Source of the DNA: Bacteroidota bacterium
GTDB taxonomy: Bacteria; Bacteroidota; Bacteroidia; UBA8524
Length of the DNA: 64,000 nt
Assembly: GCA_008933805.1 (NCBI GenBank)
Contig: WBUH01000004.1
Coordinates: forward strand, 186,001 to 250,000
Direction: 5' to 3'
Both the position numbers and the translations under genes were made by a program. Of this stretch, positions 17,268 to 26,506 are shown piece by piece. The stretch's first letter is position 1. Every line of letters starts with the position of its first letter. The notes under the pieces were generated by a model that saw nothing but the letters and a program-made list of their open reading frames with translations, did not search any database and was not told where the DNA came from.

Positions 17268-18434
17268 TTATGGTTGCAGCAACTGCCGATGGGTATGCAG
17301 CCCCGATGCACGGGTTATTTTCTCTTCGCCGTAGCGCAATTTTATCTTGTCAAGGGCTTGGTAGAGACTGTGCAACTCAATACGGTCTTCAAACATATCC
17401 AGTTGCTCTGTGCCGTGTACCAAATGCGATACCCGTACCCCGACCAAACGTATCAGCATCCGCCGCTGGAAAAGCTGGTCAAATTGCTGCAAGGCTTCTT
17501 TTATTAAAATATGGTCGCTCGAAGTATAGGGGATGCGTTTTTGTTTGCTTTCCGTGTCAAAATTGCTGTACCGTATTTTTACCGTAATACAGGCGGTTAG
17601 CTTTTGTTGCACCCTTAGTTTATGGGTAAGTTCACACACCATATTGGTAAGGATGGACTTGATGGTAACAACGTCTATGGTATCTTTATCAAAGGTGCGT
17701 TCGGTGCTGATGCTTTTTTGTTCAGAATACGGCACTACGGGGGTACGGTCGATACCGTTGGCACGTTCCCAAATCACCCTGCCGTTATCCCCTAATACAT
17801 TCACCAAAAGAGGGGCGGGCATTTGCCGTAGGGTATAGATAGTGCCAATGCCCAAATCGCGTAGCCTGCGGTAGCTCTTTTCCCCCACCATAGGTATTTT
17901 GTTGATGGGCAAAGGGTCTAAAAACTCCTGCATGATGTGCTGCAATATTTGCTTTTCGCCATTGGGTTTGGCTTCGCCCGTTGCAATCTTGCTAACAGTT
18001 TTATTAGGTGATAACCCGAAGGAAATCGGCAGCCCTGTTTCTTTAATGATGCGCAGCCTTAATTCGTGCATATAGCTGTATGTGCCGTGAAACTTATCCA
18101 TGCCCGTCATATCTACGTAATGCTCGTCAATGGATGCCTTTTCAAACAGGGGTACTTTCTCGGTAATAATCTCTGTAACCATGTGTGAAAACTTGCTGTA
18201 ATCCTCATAATCACCGCGAACAAATATGGCATTGGGGCACAGGTAACGGGCTTGTCGGGCTGGCATAGCCGCATGAATGCCGAAAGCCCTTGCTTCATAA
18301 CTGCACGAAGCCACTACACCTCGGTCAGAAGTACCCCCTACAATAACAGGTTTACCCAAAAGGGCAGGGTTTTTAAGCCGCTCAACGGACACAAAAAAGG
18401 TGTCCAAATCGAGATGTACGATTTGATTTTCCAT
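17268..18434 (-). CDS. dinB: DNA polymerase IV (Y-family, DinB)
   Basis: About 388 residues from the ATG at 18434. Motif I is LDLDTFFVSVERLKNP and motif III is KASIDEHYVDMT with the SIDE catalytic acidic residues. A helix-hairpin-helix segment (GIGTIYTLRQMPAPLL) and little-finger domain follow. The segment TEQLDMFED near residue 350 fits the QLxMF clamp-binding motif. The enzyme extends over lesions with low fidelity. It is the first gene of a probable two-gene operon with the DnaE-like polymerase. No LexA or ImuA gene is visible beside it. Confidence 0.93.
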   Translation of the reverse strand: MENQIVHLDLDTFFVSVERLKNPALLGKPVIVGGTSDRGVVASCSYEARAFGIHAAMPARQARYLCPNAIFVRGDYEDYSKFSHMVTEIITEKVPLFEKASIDEHYVDMTGMDKFHGTYSYMHELRLRIIKETGLPISFGLSPNKTVSKIATGEAKPNGEKQILQHIMQEFLDPLPINKIPMVGEKSYRRLRDLGIGTIYTLRQMPAPLLVNVLGDNGRVIWERANGIDRTPVVPYSEQKSISTERTFDKDTIDVVTIKSILTNMVCELTHKLRVQQKLTACITVKIRYSNFDTESKQKRIPYTSSDHILIKEALQQFDQLFQRRMLIRLVGVRVSHLVHGTEQLDMFEDRIELHSLYQALDKIKLRYGEEKITRASGLHTHRQLLQP

Positions 18435-18567
18435 TGTTGAAATTACCGACAAGAATACGTTATATAATTAAACGGGTTTGTGTTAAACAAGTCAACAGGA
18501 AATTTGTTACTAACTGATTGTCAATCTGATATTTTACTAAAAGTGTATAGAAAGCAAAACAGTAAAC

Positions 18568-18583
18568 AGGGTGTTATCACCCT
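18568..18583. repeat. Short hairpin AGGGTG-TTAT-CACCCT
   Basis: A 6-bp stem with a 4-nt loop, upstream of dinB in the gene-free region. It is the first of several small inverted repeats there. Its role is unknown. Confidence 0.4.
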
Positions 18584-18690
18584 TGTCACGATTAGAGTAC
18601 CCGACTACTTTTGGTTTCCTTTTGATTTTTAGTTGTGCATCAATATATATACTATCAACTTGCCCTTGTTGATGTGTCATCACAAGATTA

Positions 18691-18718
18691 AAACCGCTCC
18701 AATGGGCGGTTTTTTGTT
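18691..18718 (+). terminator. Intrinsic terminator, plus strand
   Basis: AAACCGC pairs with GCGGTTT around an 8-nt loop and is followed by a T-run (TTTTTTGTTTT). No plus-strand protein gene ends here, so it may close a short untranslated transcript starting in the dinB upstream region. Confidence 0.6.
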
Positions 18719-18780
18719 TTGATACAGCACACAACTGTTTTATCCGAAAAACTGGATGATATAAAAGTGTTCCACTGTTT

Positions 18781-18829
18781 CACCCGTTCCAACATGGAAC
18801 AAAGTGGAACGGGTGGAACGGCCAACAAC
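18781..18829. promoter_or_regulatory. Inverted and iterated TGGAAC sites
   Basis: CACCCGTTCCA (18781-18791) is the exact reverse complement of TGGAACGGGTG (18805-18815). A further TGGAAC lies between them (18795-18800) and another overlaps at 18814-18819, giving iterations about one helical turn apart. A GTTCCAC lies just upstream and a copy of the 16-bp palindrome directly downstream. This looks like a multi-site operator, iteron origin or transfer/excision site. Confidence 0.5.
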
Positions 18830-19420
18830 GTGTTGTTGGGAAAACTCCCAAAACGATGGATTTTACTTCTATTTGAGGTCATATTGCTTGGGTAGTGACA
18901 CGCTTAATATTACATGTGCACATACGCTAAAAGCCTGTAAATACTACATTCCTTGTTTAAGAAGTGTAGTATACAGCTTAAAAAACACGGTGTTTAACGG
19001 TTAAAAACACCTCATTGAAAAACCCCAACAACACGTTGTTGGAAATCTTCAACGCTTTGTTTTTTGGTTAATCGACAGGTACTTTAAAAGTACATTGATA
19101 TTGGGTGTTTTCACCCTTGAAAACTTAGCCTGCACCTTCTAATTTTGCTTGGTGTAAATATTTTTAAAACATTGATTTGATAAATTATCTATCCCAAGAT
19201 AAATAATCAAGTTTCCACGGAGGCAGCAGGGATGAAGCCCTTTTTAATATTGTCTATTCTTTAGCACTCAAAAAACGGGTGTTTTCACTGTATTATTAAT
19301 AATAAATATGGTTAATGTTTGCACTATTGTTTTACTGTTTGGGTGCAATAGCACCAAAACCATGCTCTTTATACAAACAAAAACAGTGTGTTTCTAAAAA
19401 CAACGTGTAGTTGAACCGGT

Positions 19421-19452
19421 GTTGGTGTAGTTTGGGTAGTTTACTACCTTTG
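19421..19452 (+). promoter_or_regulatory. Bacteroidota-type promoter before a structured RNA
   Basis: GTTG (19421-19424) and TACCTTTG (19445-19452) are spaced by 20 bp, matching the TTG-N19-TAnnTTTG pattern of the primary sigma factor in this phylum. Transcription would begin near 19459, just before a highly self-complementary stretch without a reading frame. Confidence 0.55.
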
Positions 19453-19458
19453 TGTAAA

Positions 19459-19690
19459 CGATAGACGTAGTTAGAAACAATAACCTTAGACTATAAGGGA
19501 ATACATATTATGTGTCCTAAAGATAGTTCTGCACAGAAAATCGCGAAATTTATGTACCGCAGGACTGCATTTAAGGACACGCCCTCAAAAAAGGGCGTGT
19601 TGCTTCTATGCTGTTACGGTACGGGCTTTCGCGAGCCTTCTGTGTAGCAGTTATATGGGGTACACGCCCTTTTTGAGTTTCTTAATGTTT
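19459..19690 (+). ncRNA. Candidate structured non-coding RNA
   Basis: The stretch 19529-19651 folds on itself. The stems are CTGC..ACAGAA with TTCTGT..GCAG (a 3-nt bulge), TCGCGAAA with TTTCGCGA, and GTACCG with CGGTAC. An internal 9-bp hairpin is ACACGCCCT/AGGGCGTGT. GTGTCCT upstream is complementary to AGGACAC, which overlaps that hairpin, so two exclusive folds are possible. A further ACACGCCCTTTTTGAG follows at about 19662. A promoter-like sequence precedes it. The rod-like nested stems recall 6S-type RNA or a regulatory RNA. There is no reverse transcriptase nearby, so a retron is unlikely. Confidence 0.55.
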
Positions 19691-19900
19691 ACCTAATGAA
19701 AAGTATCAATTTGCAAAATTCCGTAAAAGTAAAATATATGCTTGCAATTAGTGCAAGTGGATTAAAAATCGTAATTGCTACCTTAGTAATTGCAAACTAA
19801 CCTGTTTCAAACTATGAAAAAAACAATTACTTTTTGTCGAAAGGTTAGGTTACAACAAACGATTTACAACAATAAACCGTTATTTATGTATCTTATAAAT

Positions 19901-20581
19901 ATGAAGAAATTACTTGTACTATTTGCTTTACTGTGCATCGTTTCCTTTAGTGTTAACTCATGCAAACCCGACGACGATTATGTAGCCAAAGACTGGCCGA
20001 TACCTCAAGAAGTATTGGATTATTATTTCTTTAAAAAAAGTACGTTTTGGGTATTTGAAAACGATAAAACAGGTGAAAAAGACACCCTCAGAGTTGAGAA
20101 TACGAATAAATACTGGATTGACGGTAGCAGGGGAGATAGGTTTGAACAAGGGGATGTTTTTATAAAAAGTTCACTGGACGGTTATACATACCATTATTAT
20201 GTCAACACTCAAGGCAGTGCTGGTTGTATTAGAGATGGCAAAAACAATAGACCATGCTATAGCATTTACTGTACAAAGTATAAGCCGGGAAATTTTGTTG
20301 GTGAAAGCTCTTTCTTATTTTATCCCTTCCAAAAAGATTATGGAGGACAAGCTGACGGGTCATTACAAACATCTATAATTCGAATGGTTGACAAAAAGGA
20401 CAGCATGGAAATTGAAACACTGTCACTCAAAGATGTCCTGATAGTAAACATCTCAAACTCAATAGTATCAAATAGAAAAAATATGACTTTTTATTGGGCA
20501 AAAGGAAAAGGACTCATACAAAAAGATAATTTAACCGATAACCAGACATGGAAGCTGATTGACCACATGATCACCATGTAG
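19901..20581 (+). CDS. Lipoprotein of unknown function
   Basis: A 226-residue protein from the ATG at 19901: MKKLLVLFALLCIVSFSVNSCKPDDDY is a clear lipoprotein signal peptide with Cys near residue 21. The acidic residues after the Cys favour outer-membrane or surface export in Bacteroidota. A longer frame starts at 19790, but its extra residues are not signal-like. The mature part is soluble with a few Cys. It stands 34 bp before the giant T9SS cargo gene and could be its partner or operon leader. Confidence 0.75.
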   Translation: MKKLLVLFALLCIVSFSVNSCKPDDDYVAKDWPIPQEVLDYYFFKKSTFWVFENDKTGEKDTLRVENTNKYWIDGSRGDRFEQGDVFIKSSLDGYTYHYYVNTQGSAGCIRDGKNNRPCYSIYCTKYKPGNFVGESSFLFYPFQKDYGGQADGSLQTSIIRMVDKKDSMEIETLSLKDVLIVNISNSIVSNRKNMTFYWAKGKGLIQKDNLTDNQTWKLIDHMITM

Positions 20582-20615
20582 TCGCTTTTTATACCCATTT
20601 CATAAATTTTAGTAC

Positions 20616-23600
20616 ATGAAAAACAAACTACTTTTAGTGGTAATGGCATTGATATGCCTGTTACCCACCATTACATTCGGGCAAACATCTCCCGACCCTA
20701 ATCTTGCCGCAAACCTTAAAAAGTATTGGGAAAACCGAGACCGTTTTCAAAAATTTTTTGTAAAAATAGGGCTTGGGCAAGGCGAAAGCATACCCGCTTC
20801 ACGCCGCAACCGTTTTGACAATGCACACATTATGCGCTGGCAGGATGCTACGACCCATTTGGGATACTACATCGGCGTATTGGCTACCGAGTACAAATTG
20901 TTAAAAGATGCTAATCAACCTACACAAGCAACCTTGAACGAATTGTACTTTGCGATAGAAGCCTTTAATAGATTAGATTTAAGAGGGGAGTTTCATTATG
21001 CTGGCAGGCTTAAAGGTGAATTTGCAAGTGAAAGTTTGAATGGATGGTTTATTCGGGACGACGTCCCTGCATTATTTTCACAAAATTGGGCAGATTTGGG
21101 TATGCACAAATCGTTTTCAGACTTTTTCAACCCCGATTTACCAACAGGCAAAGAATTTGGTGCAGGCAGCGACCCCAGCCACGACCAAATAATTGCATTA
21201 TTTTTTGGATTTGCCTTTGTAAAAAAATACGTGGATAATGTGTTTGTACAACCCGTAAGCGGCCATAGGGGGTTCAATGTCGTGTCAGAAGTGCAGGACA
21301 TTACCCGAAGGATAATGGGACGGTTGCAGGAATTTAAAGATTTTAAAGAGAATGAATTTACCCCTGATGAAAATTCGGCATGGACAGTGAAACGTAATTA
21401 CTGTTTCGGGAACCCAGTGTACGGATGGGAAACAATTGAAAAACACGATAGGTGGACTTTTGGAATGGCATATCCAATCGTACGGTTGGCGCAAACTGTT
21501 ACAGGCGACAACAGCTTTGAAGAAGATTTTAAGTTTCAATATTTCAACGGAGATGTAAACTTTATTTTCCGCATTCCGTTTTCAAAGTTGAGTGCCATTT
21601 ATTACAACCAAATTTGGGATAATAACGCACAAGGGTGTATTGATTTTGCTCAAATAATGATAGACCTTTTATCATTACATGGCCTACAATATGTTGATAT
21701 CAACAGCCTCCAAGACGTATCAACCCCCATTGATTTATTAAATCCTGCGCACGTTGCCATAGCTATTGCCGGATTAACAAGTGTTTTAGACCTTTTACAT
21801 GAACCGTTTACAGAGTGCATAGACCCTAAAGGAATTAATGATTTAATGAATATGCGTATTGTTTTTACAGCAGTTGCACAATCAAACATTCAGGATATTT
21901 CGGAGTTGGAAGAAAAATGTACCGACTATCTACCATTGCCCATATTTCCGATGATTGCCAAAATATATAACGGTTTATATATCACCGAGGGTAATAGAGA
22001 CCATTGGCTATCAATATTAAATGAAATGTCAGCGTGTGAAGGTTCTTTTATGTACACAGCCAATAACGACCCGAATAATCCCTTAACAGGTCACGGCGGA
22101 GATTACTGGTCGTATGAAAACAGGTGGTTGAAACATACTGATGGATTTCATGAGTTCAAACCCGGAGAAGCCTTTGTTCAGGCAGGTAATTATTCAGCAC
22201 TGGATTTTATGCTGATGTATAACCTGTTTCACATTCAATTTGGGCAATCCCTAAGCATTCCAACCTATACCCGCGATGTTATTTGCCCCTGCAAATCCGT
22301 CAAATTTTCCGAAGTCAGCAATTCAGTAAACAACAGCAATTGGAACGAGTTTACAGAGATTATCCTACCCAATACATCCAGCCTACAACACTTCCATATT
22401 GTTAAGAAATACGTAAATGACTATAAAGACATCGGATTAAACCTTGAGCGTTACATTATGCAGGATTTAACCGTGATAGGCACAGGTAATTTACAGATTA
22501 GGGAAGATATAAAAGCCTGCAACAATGCCATCCTTAAAGTTGAAAAATTCCCTGCCCCTCAAAACACACAAGGCAAAATTCAAGTGGGTAATACGACTGG
22601 TGCTCCCGAAGACCATGCCAATGTAACCTTGCGCTTTATCGCAGGAACGCAATTACAAATAAAAGAAGGAGGTATCCTTGAAATCCATAACAACTCACGG
22701 GTGATTATTGAAGAAGGCGCAACCCTAAAGGTTTGGCCAAACAGTACCGTTTTCTTAAACGGTTCAAATGCTGTATTGGAAATAAGAGGCAACATAGAAT
22801 TAATGACCAACGGTGTGTTTAAGCCCACAGGCACTGGCCATGTGCTGTTTAATATCCCCAAAACAAACAACAACCCCAACATTATTGTAAACGGCAACAA
22901 CTGCCAAATGGTGTTTGAAGATGCCACAGGAACACGCCCAAAGAAAATGGTAATTGCAGCCAATACTATCGTTTTTCCCCCTGCCAATCTTAACCTGTTT
23001 AAAATAGAAGGGGTAAGAGTAGAGTTACTGGGAGCAACAACAGGAATAAAGTTAGGATGTCCCTTTCATCTTGTCAACAGCGATATAGCTGGGACTAATT
23101 CTGAGGGCATAACGGTTTATCATTTAACACAAACCAATTACATAACAGGTAATAATTTCAGTAATCATAACAGGGCATTAACCTTCACAGGTTATTCCTC
23201 ATTGTTTGATATAAAAATACGCTACAACCAGTTTTCAAACTGTGTCAACTCTATTGTATTGTATCAACAACCCGCCCACGTAGGCGGTAACTACTTTGAC
23301 AACAGCGGAGGTGTTTTAGCAGGAGGTGCAGTTGCAAGTGCAGGGCCAATAAAAGCAGGTTTATATCGAGGGCCATTGCGCGTAGAACTAAACCGCTTTC
23401 AAAACTCATCGGCAGTATCTGTTAATGGTTCATCATTTCCCACCGTTAATCTGATGGGTAATGTGTGTAATTGGACAAGTACCTCGCCTTTTGGCAAAGG
23501 TTGGGGCTATGGTGGAGATAGGACTACCAGCACCCTTACCTGCAACTATTTTGAAAACCAAGCCGACGCCGTTTTTGTGAGTTCAGGAGGTGAACTCAAT

Positions 23601-25097
23601 CTAAGTACCAATCGAATCAGCAACATTCCCACAGTAACAGGCGGCAACATTGCTGGAGGAAACAACTATTTCAAAAATAATCAACGCAGTATAGCTTTGT
23701 TTAGTAACGGAAGTACCCCCGTCACTAATGCTTACTACTACCTCAACAACGGATACAACTCTTTTGATGCTAACCCTGCATTGCACGGTTCCTCATTGAA
23801 CATAGACAGACAATGGAATTATTTAGGTCTTAACCACCAGTTAAACGCGAACGGTAATATAGTACTTAACAACAACTATTTTGCCCCGCTTCTTGACCAT
23901 TCCAATTACTCATTCCCACCTGTAAACACAATAGAAAAGAACGGCTATCCTGGATATCATTTCAAAGTGCTTGAATTTGGGGCGAACACTCCTTTTTATA
24001 TTGTAGGTACCATGCACAACCCAACTCATACTTGCCCAGTTTCGTATTGGAACGATGCTGTGGCCAATCCTACCAGTTTTGACCCGATGACAGTGGGCAG
24101 CTTTGGGACTAACAAGCGCAATCAAGAACGTCCCTTTGCCTCTGATGGAGTAACTACTGCTATCGTACCATCAGGTACGTATATGGGTCAAAACATGGGT
24201 ACTGCTTTTAACAATGCATTAGGGGGCGTATCTGCACCCGCAACAGACCCCGAAGAAGGAGCTGTACTTCGCCCTGTTCCGCAAGGCTTGCTCAACTTAG
24301 CCAATTTATTAGCAAGTACAGCTTCGTGTACCGATGTTGCAGGTATGAGCATTTATAAAGACGGATATTCTATTTATCTGAAAACCTTAGCCGATGCTTA
24401 TGCACTAAATGTGTTTGAGGGCAACCCTACGTTGGAAAACAACCAAATTACCGCAGCTTTAGCGGTATTTACAGCTATTGATGCACACAATCTGCAATTT
24501 CAGTCCACCCAACCCAACCGATTTTATGAAACCAAACTAAATACCCGCATTGACAAAGCACACGTTTACAGGGCATTTAAGCGGTTTGATGATGCCTTAA
24601 CAGTTGTGTCAGACCTTCTTTCTTTTGCCAACAGCACCGACCAAACCTCTGTAATGTTTTTGAACTGCTATATTGAGAATGAAAAGCAGCTAAAAAACAA
24701 TGTGATTAACTGGTTGGAGTTTGAGGAGTTCACGACCAATTGCGGAGTATTGTACAACCAAAGCTGGCCAACTTATACCGATAGCACAGGCGGAGGGGAT
24801 ACCACCCAACAAGGTGGCGGCACAAGTGAACCTTATGTAACCTACACCTTAAACCCAAATCCTGCCACCGATATTATTACAGTGGATATGAATTTAAACA
24901 CGGACGGTAATGTGAAGATAGCCGTGTTCAATAAGTTCGGGATTAAGGTGGTTAATGATATACCATTAGGTGTACTATTGGCAGGCAATCACACTCATAC
25001 TGTAACAATAGCAGGTTTGCCTGTTGATGTTTACAACATGGTGTTGTATGTAGATAATGTGCCTTTTGTAGAGCATTTTATTAAGCAATCGGAATAA
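20616..25097 (+). CDS. Giant secreted protein with T9SS sorting domain
   Basis: 1493 residues. A signal peptide (MKNKLLLVVMALICLLPTITFGQ) is followed by a helical, unrecognised region (about 25-560). The next segment (about 620-1150) is rich in repeated short strands with Asn and Gly (GNNFSNHNRALTFTGYSSLFDIKIRYNQFSNC), typical of a right-handed beta-helix. A C-terminal type A T9SS sorting domain (VTYTLNPNPATDIITVDM ... PVDVYNMVLYVDNVPFVEHFIKQSE) ends it. It should be exported through the type IX system and anchored or released at the surface. It is carried by the mobile element, downstream of a lipoprotein and upstream of a second T9SS protein. Beta-helix surface proteins often bind or cut polysaccharide; no catalytic motif is seen. 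Confidence 0.85.
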   Translation: MKNKLLLVVMALICLLPTITFGQTSPDPNLAANLKKYWENRDRFQKFFVKIGLGQGESIPASRRNRFDNAHIMRWQDATTHLGYYIGVLATEYKLLKDANQPTQATLNELYFAIEAFNRLDLRGEFHYAGRLKGEFASESLNGWFIRDDVPALFSQNWADLGMHKSFSDFFNPDLPTGKEFGAGSDPSHDQIIALFFGFAFVKKYVDNVFVQPVSGHRGFNVVSEVQDITRRIMGRLQEFKDFKENEFTPDENSAWTVKRNYCFGNPVYGWETIEKHDRWTFGMAYPIVRLAQTVTGDNSFEEDFKFQYFNGDVNFIFRIPFSKLSAIYYNQIWDNNAQGCIDFAQIMIDLLSLHGLQYVDINSLQDVSTPIDLLNPAHVAIAIAGLTSVLDLLHEPFTECIDPKGINDLMNMRIVFTAVAQSNIQDISELEEKCTDYLPLPIFPMIAKIYNGLYITEGNRDHWLSILNEMSACEGSFMYTANNDPNNPLTGHGGDYWSYENRWLKHTDGFHEFKPGEAFVQAGNYSALDFMLMYNLFHIQFGQSLSIPTYTRDVICPCKSVKFSEVSNSVNNSNWNEFTEIILPNTSSLQHFHIVKKYVNDYKDIGLNLERYIMQDLTVIGTGNLQIREDIKACNNAILKVEKFPAPQNTQGKIQVGNTTGAPEDHANVTLRFIAGTQLQIKEGGILEIHNNSRVIIEEGATLKVWPNSTVFLNGSNAVLEIRGNIELMTNGVFKPTGTGHVLFNIPKTNNNPNIIVNGNNCQMVFEDATGTRPKKMVIAANTIVFPPANLNLFKIEGVRVELLGATTGIKLGCPFHLVNSDIAGTNSEGITVYHLTQTNYITGNNFSNHNRALTFTGYSSLFDIKIRYNQFSNCVNSIVLYQQPAHVGGNYFDNSGGVLAGGAVASAGPIKAGLYRGPLRVELNRFQNSSAVSVNGSSFPTVNLMGNVCNWTSTSPFGKGWGYGGDRTTSTLTCNYFENQADAVFVSSGGELNLSTNRISNIPTVTGGNIAGGNNYFKNNQRSIALFSNGSTPVTNAYYYLNNGYNSFDANPALHGSSLNIDRQWNYLGLNHQLNANGNIVLNNNYFAPLLDHSNYSFPPVNTIEKNGYPGYHFKVLEFGANTPFYIVGTMHNPTHTCPVSYWNDAVANPTSFDPMTVGSFGTNKRNQERPFASDGVTTAIVPSGTYMGQNMGTAFNNALGGVSAPATDPEEGAVLRPVPQGLLNLANLLASTASCTDVAGMSIYKDGYSIYLKTLADAYALNVFEGNPTLENNQITAALAVFTAIDAHNLQFQSTQPNRFYETKLNTRIDKAHVYRAFKRFDDALTVVSDLLSFANSTDQTSVMFLNCYIENEKQLKNNVINWLEFEEFTTNCGVLYNQSWPTYTDSTGGGDTTQQGGGTSEPYVTYTLNPNPATDIITVDMNLNTDGNVKIAVFNKFGIKVVNDIPLGVLLAGNHTHTVTIAGLPVDVYNMVLYVDNVPFVEHFIKQSE

Positions 25098-25112
25098 GCG
25101 TAGAAACTTTTT

Positions 25113-25150
25113 GAACGTAAAGCAGTTTGTTCTGCTTTACGTTCATATTT
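25113..25150 (+). terminator. Strong intrinsic terminator
   Basis: GAACGTAAAGCAG pairs perfectly over 13 bp with CTGCTTTACGTTC (6-nt loop) and is followed by ATATTTATT. It lies 16 bp after the giant T9SS gene. Confidence 0.8.
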
Positions 25151-25177
25151 ATTGAAAAAACTTAATTTTAACTCATT

Positions 25178-26470
25178 ATGAAATACTCGTTTACTCTGTT
25201 AATACTTGTTTTAGTATTTGTTTCATTTCAGAGAAAAGCTATTGCTCAACCTACACGTGAGGACTTTGAAAAAATGATGGTTGTGCCAAAAGTCCATTTG
25301 GATTGGCTAAAAGAAAATACAAAAGAACTCACCACCCAAAAGTTTAATACTAATAATTCTTTGTGGGAGAACCAATTAAAGGATATTTATGTAAAGGATG
25401 CTGAGGGACGATTTACAAAAACTGCATTGTTTAGCTGGCAGGCCAATAATTGGGATACGGTAAGTGCTACCAATTATTACTATCAAAAAGATGCCAGCAA
25501 TAATGTAACAGGATTGACCATTTTAACCTATCCTTACTATGCTACAATGAAAGGCTCGAGAGTAAATTATTTCTACAAACAGGGGTTAATAGACTCTGCT
25601 TATGTTGAAGATATAAAAAGTTTTGGGTCATCCACTGACGGTTATGTATTGTACCGTTATAACTCCAATTTCCAAAGGGTTTTAGATTCTCTTGTTTTGC
25701 AGAACGGCTTAATTCAGTCAAGGCATTATTGGTACGATGCCAATGGTAGGTGCATAGGTCAAGCCTACACTAAGATTAACTCCATGAATACATTGGATAC
25801 TTTGTTAAAAGAGGTAGTGGAATATTCCATTAGTGGTTTGTTGTTGAAGTGGACTCGGTTTTCGTCAAATGGAACTGCGTTATACAAAAGCGATGAAAAT
25901 GTTTATACCTATACACCAAGCGGAAAAATAAAGTCAATGGAATATTTTTCAATCAATGGAGTCAAGCGTTACTCCTACTTCAACTATTACAACAATTCAG
26001 ATAAGTTGGTCGCAATGGTTAAGAAGGCAGATTATATTGCTGCCGGTGCAAATGAAGATAGTATTGTGTTAACCTACAACCAAGCTGGTCAACTCGATAC
26101 TGCGTATTCATATTGGCACTTGGATACATTTAAGTGGAAAGCCCAACCCCCTTTCAGGTATATTTATGAGAAACTGACTGTGGGTACCGAACCGTTTAAT
26201 AGTGCCCTTGCTCCGATAAATATTTATCCGAACCCCGTTACTCATTCAAATTCCCTTGTGAATATTTCTGTTCCAACGCTTCAAACCGAAACAAGCTGCT
26301 CAATTACAATTACTGACTTAACAGGCAGAAGGGTGATGACTAAACACTTTCCTGAAAATCAGTCTTTGTTCTCAATTGAAGTTGGACAGTTGGAAAGGGG
26401 TACTTACCTGTTAAATGTTGTTACTGATGAAAGGAATATTGTGGGAACCCGTCGTGTTGTGATACAATAG
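25178..26470 (+). CDS. Secreted T9SS protein with YD-like repeats
   Basis: 430 residues with a signal peptide (MKYSFTLLILVLVFVSFQRKAIAQ). The middle region has repeated Tyr/Asn-rich strands such as TNYYYQKDASNNVTGLTILTYPYY and ENVYTYTPSGKIKSMEYFSINGVKRYSYFNYYNNSDKLV, resembling RHS/YD-type strands. A type A sorting domain (INIYPNPVTHSNS ... LERGTYLLNVVTDERNIVGTRRVVIQ) closes it. Export is by the type IX pathway. It has its own transcription unit after a terminator and is closed by another at 26507. The function is not recognised. Confidence 0.82.
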   Translation: MKYSFTLLILVLVFVSFQRKAIAQPTREDFEKMMVVPKVHLDWLKENTKELTTQKFNTNNSLWENQLKDIYVKDAEGRFTKTALFSWQANNWDTVSATNYYYQKDASNNVTGLTILTYPYYATMKGSRVNYFYKQGLIDSAYVEDIKSFGSSTDGYVLYRYNSNFQRVLDSLVLQNGLIQSRHYWYDANGRCIGQAYTKINSMNTLDTLLKEVVEYSISGLLLKWTRFSSNGTALYKSDENVYTYTPSGKIKSMEYFSINGVKRYSYFNYYNNSDKLVAMVKKADYIAAGANEDSIVLTYNQAGQLDTAYSYWHLDTFKWKAQPPFRYIYEKLTVGTEPFNSALAPINIYPNPVTHSNSLVNISVPTLQTETSCSITITDLTGRRVMTKHFPENQSLFSIEVGQLERGTYLLNVVTDERNIVGTRRVVIQ

Positions 26471-26506
26471 TCCCGTTCTAATGGGATGCACAGTGTTTTA
26501 CACCTC

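Larger units (their letters stand above)
3916..19041. repeat. Dispersed 16-bp near-palindrome CAACAAC-NN-GTTGTTG (ten copies)
   Basis: Copies lie at 3916-3931, 4125-4140, 6514-6529, 6954-6969, 7801-7816, 8151-8166, 16614-16629, 16947-16962, 18823-18838 and 19026-19041. A weaker relative lies at about 19401. The centre is GT, AC or GC, and arms differ from the consensus by at most one base. Copies sit both between genes and inside reading frames, in both centre orientations, and none was noticed outside the element. This is too long and too frequent for chance; it may be a binding site for an element-encoded protein. Confidence 0.8.
18453..19900. other. Gene-free control region of the element
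   Basis: About 1.4 kb without a credible reading frame between dinB and the lipoprotein. It contains a hairpin, a plus-strand terminator, the TGGAAC iterations, two copies of the 16-bp palindrome and an AAAAAACAC-G-GTGTTT palindrome (about 18978-18997) matching one at 3983-4001. A promoter and a candidate structured RNA complete it. The density of sites suggests a replication, transfer or regulatory centre. Confidence 0.5.

Noticed and set aside
18537-19004. Short frames upstream of dinB
   Set aside because: They overlap the terminator, the TGGAAC iterations and the palindromes and give no protein-like sequence.
19459-19690. Retron msr-msd
   Set aside because: The nested stems invite the idea, but there is no reverse transcriptase gene within reach and no branch-G arrangement that I can identify.
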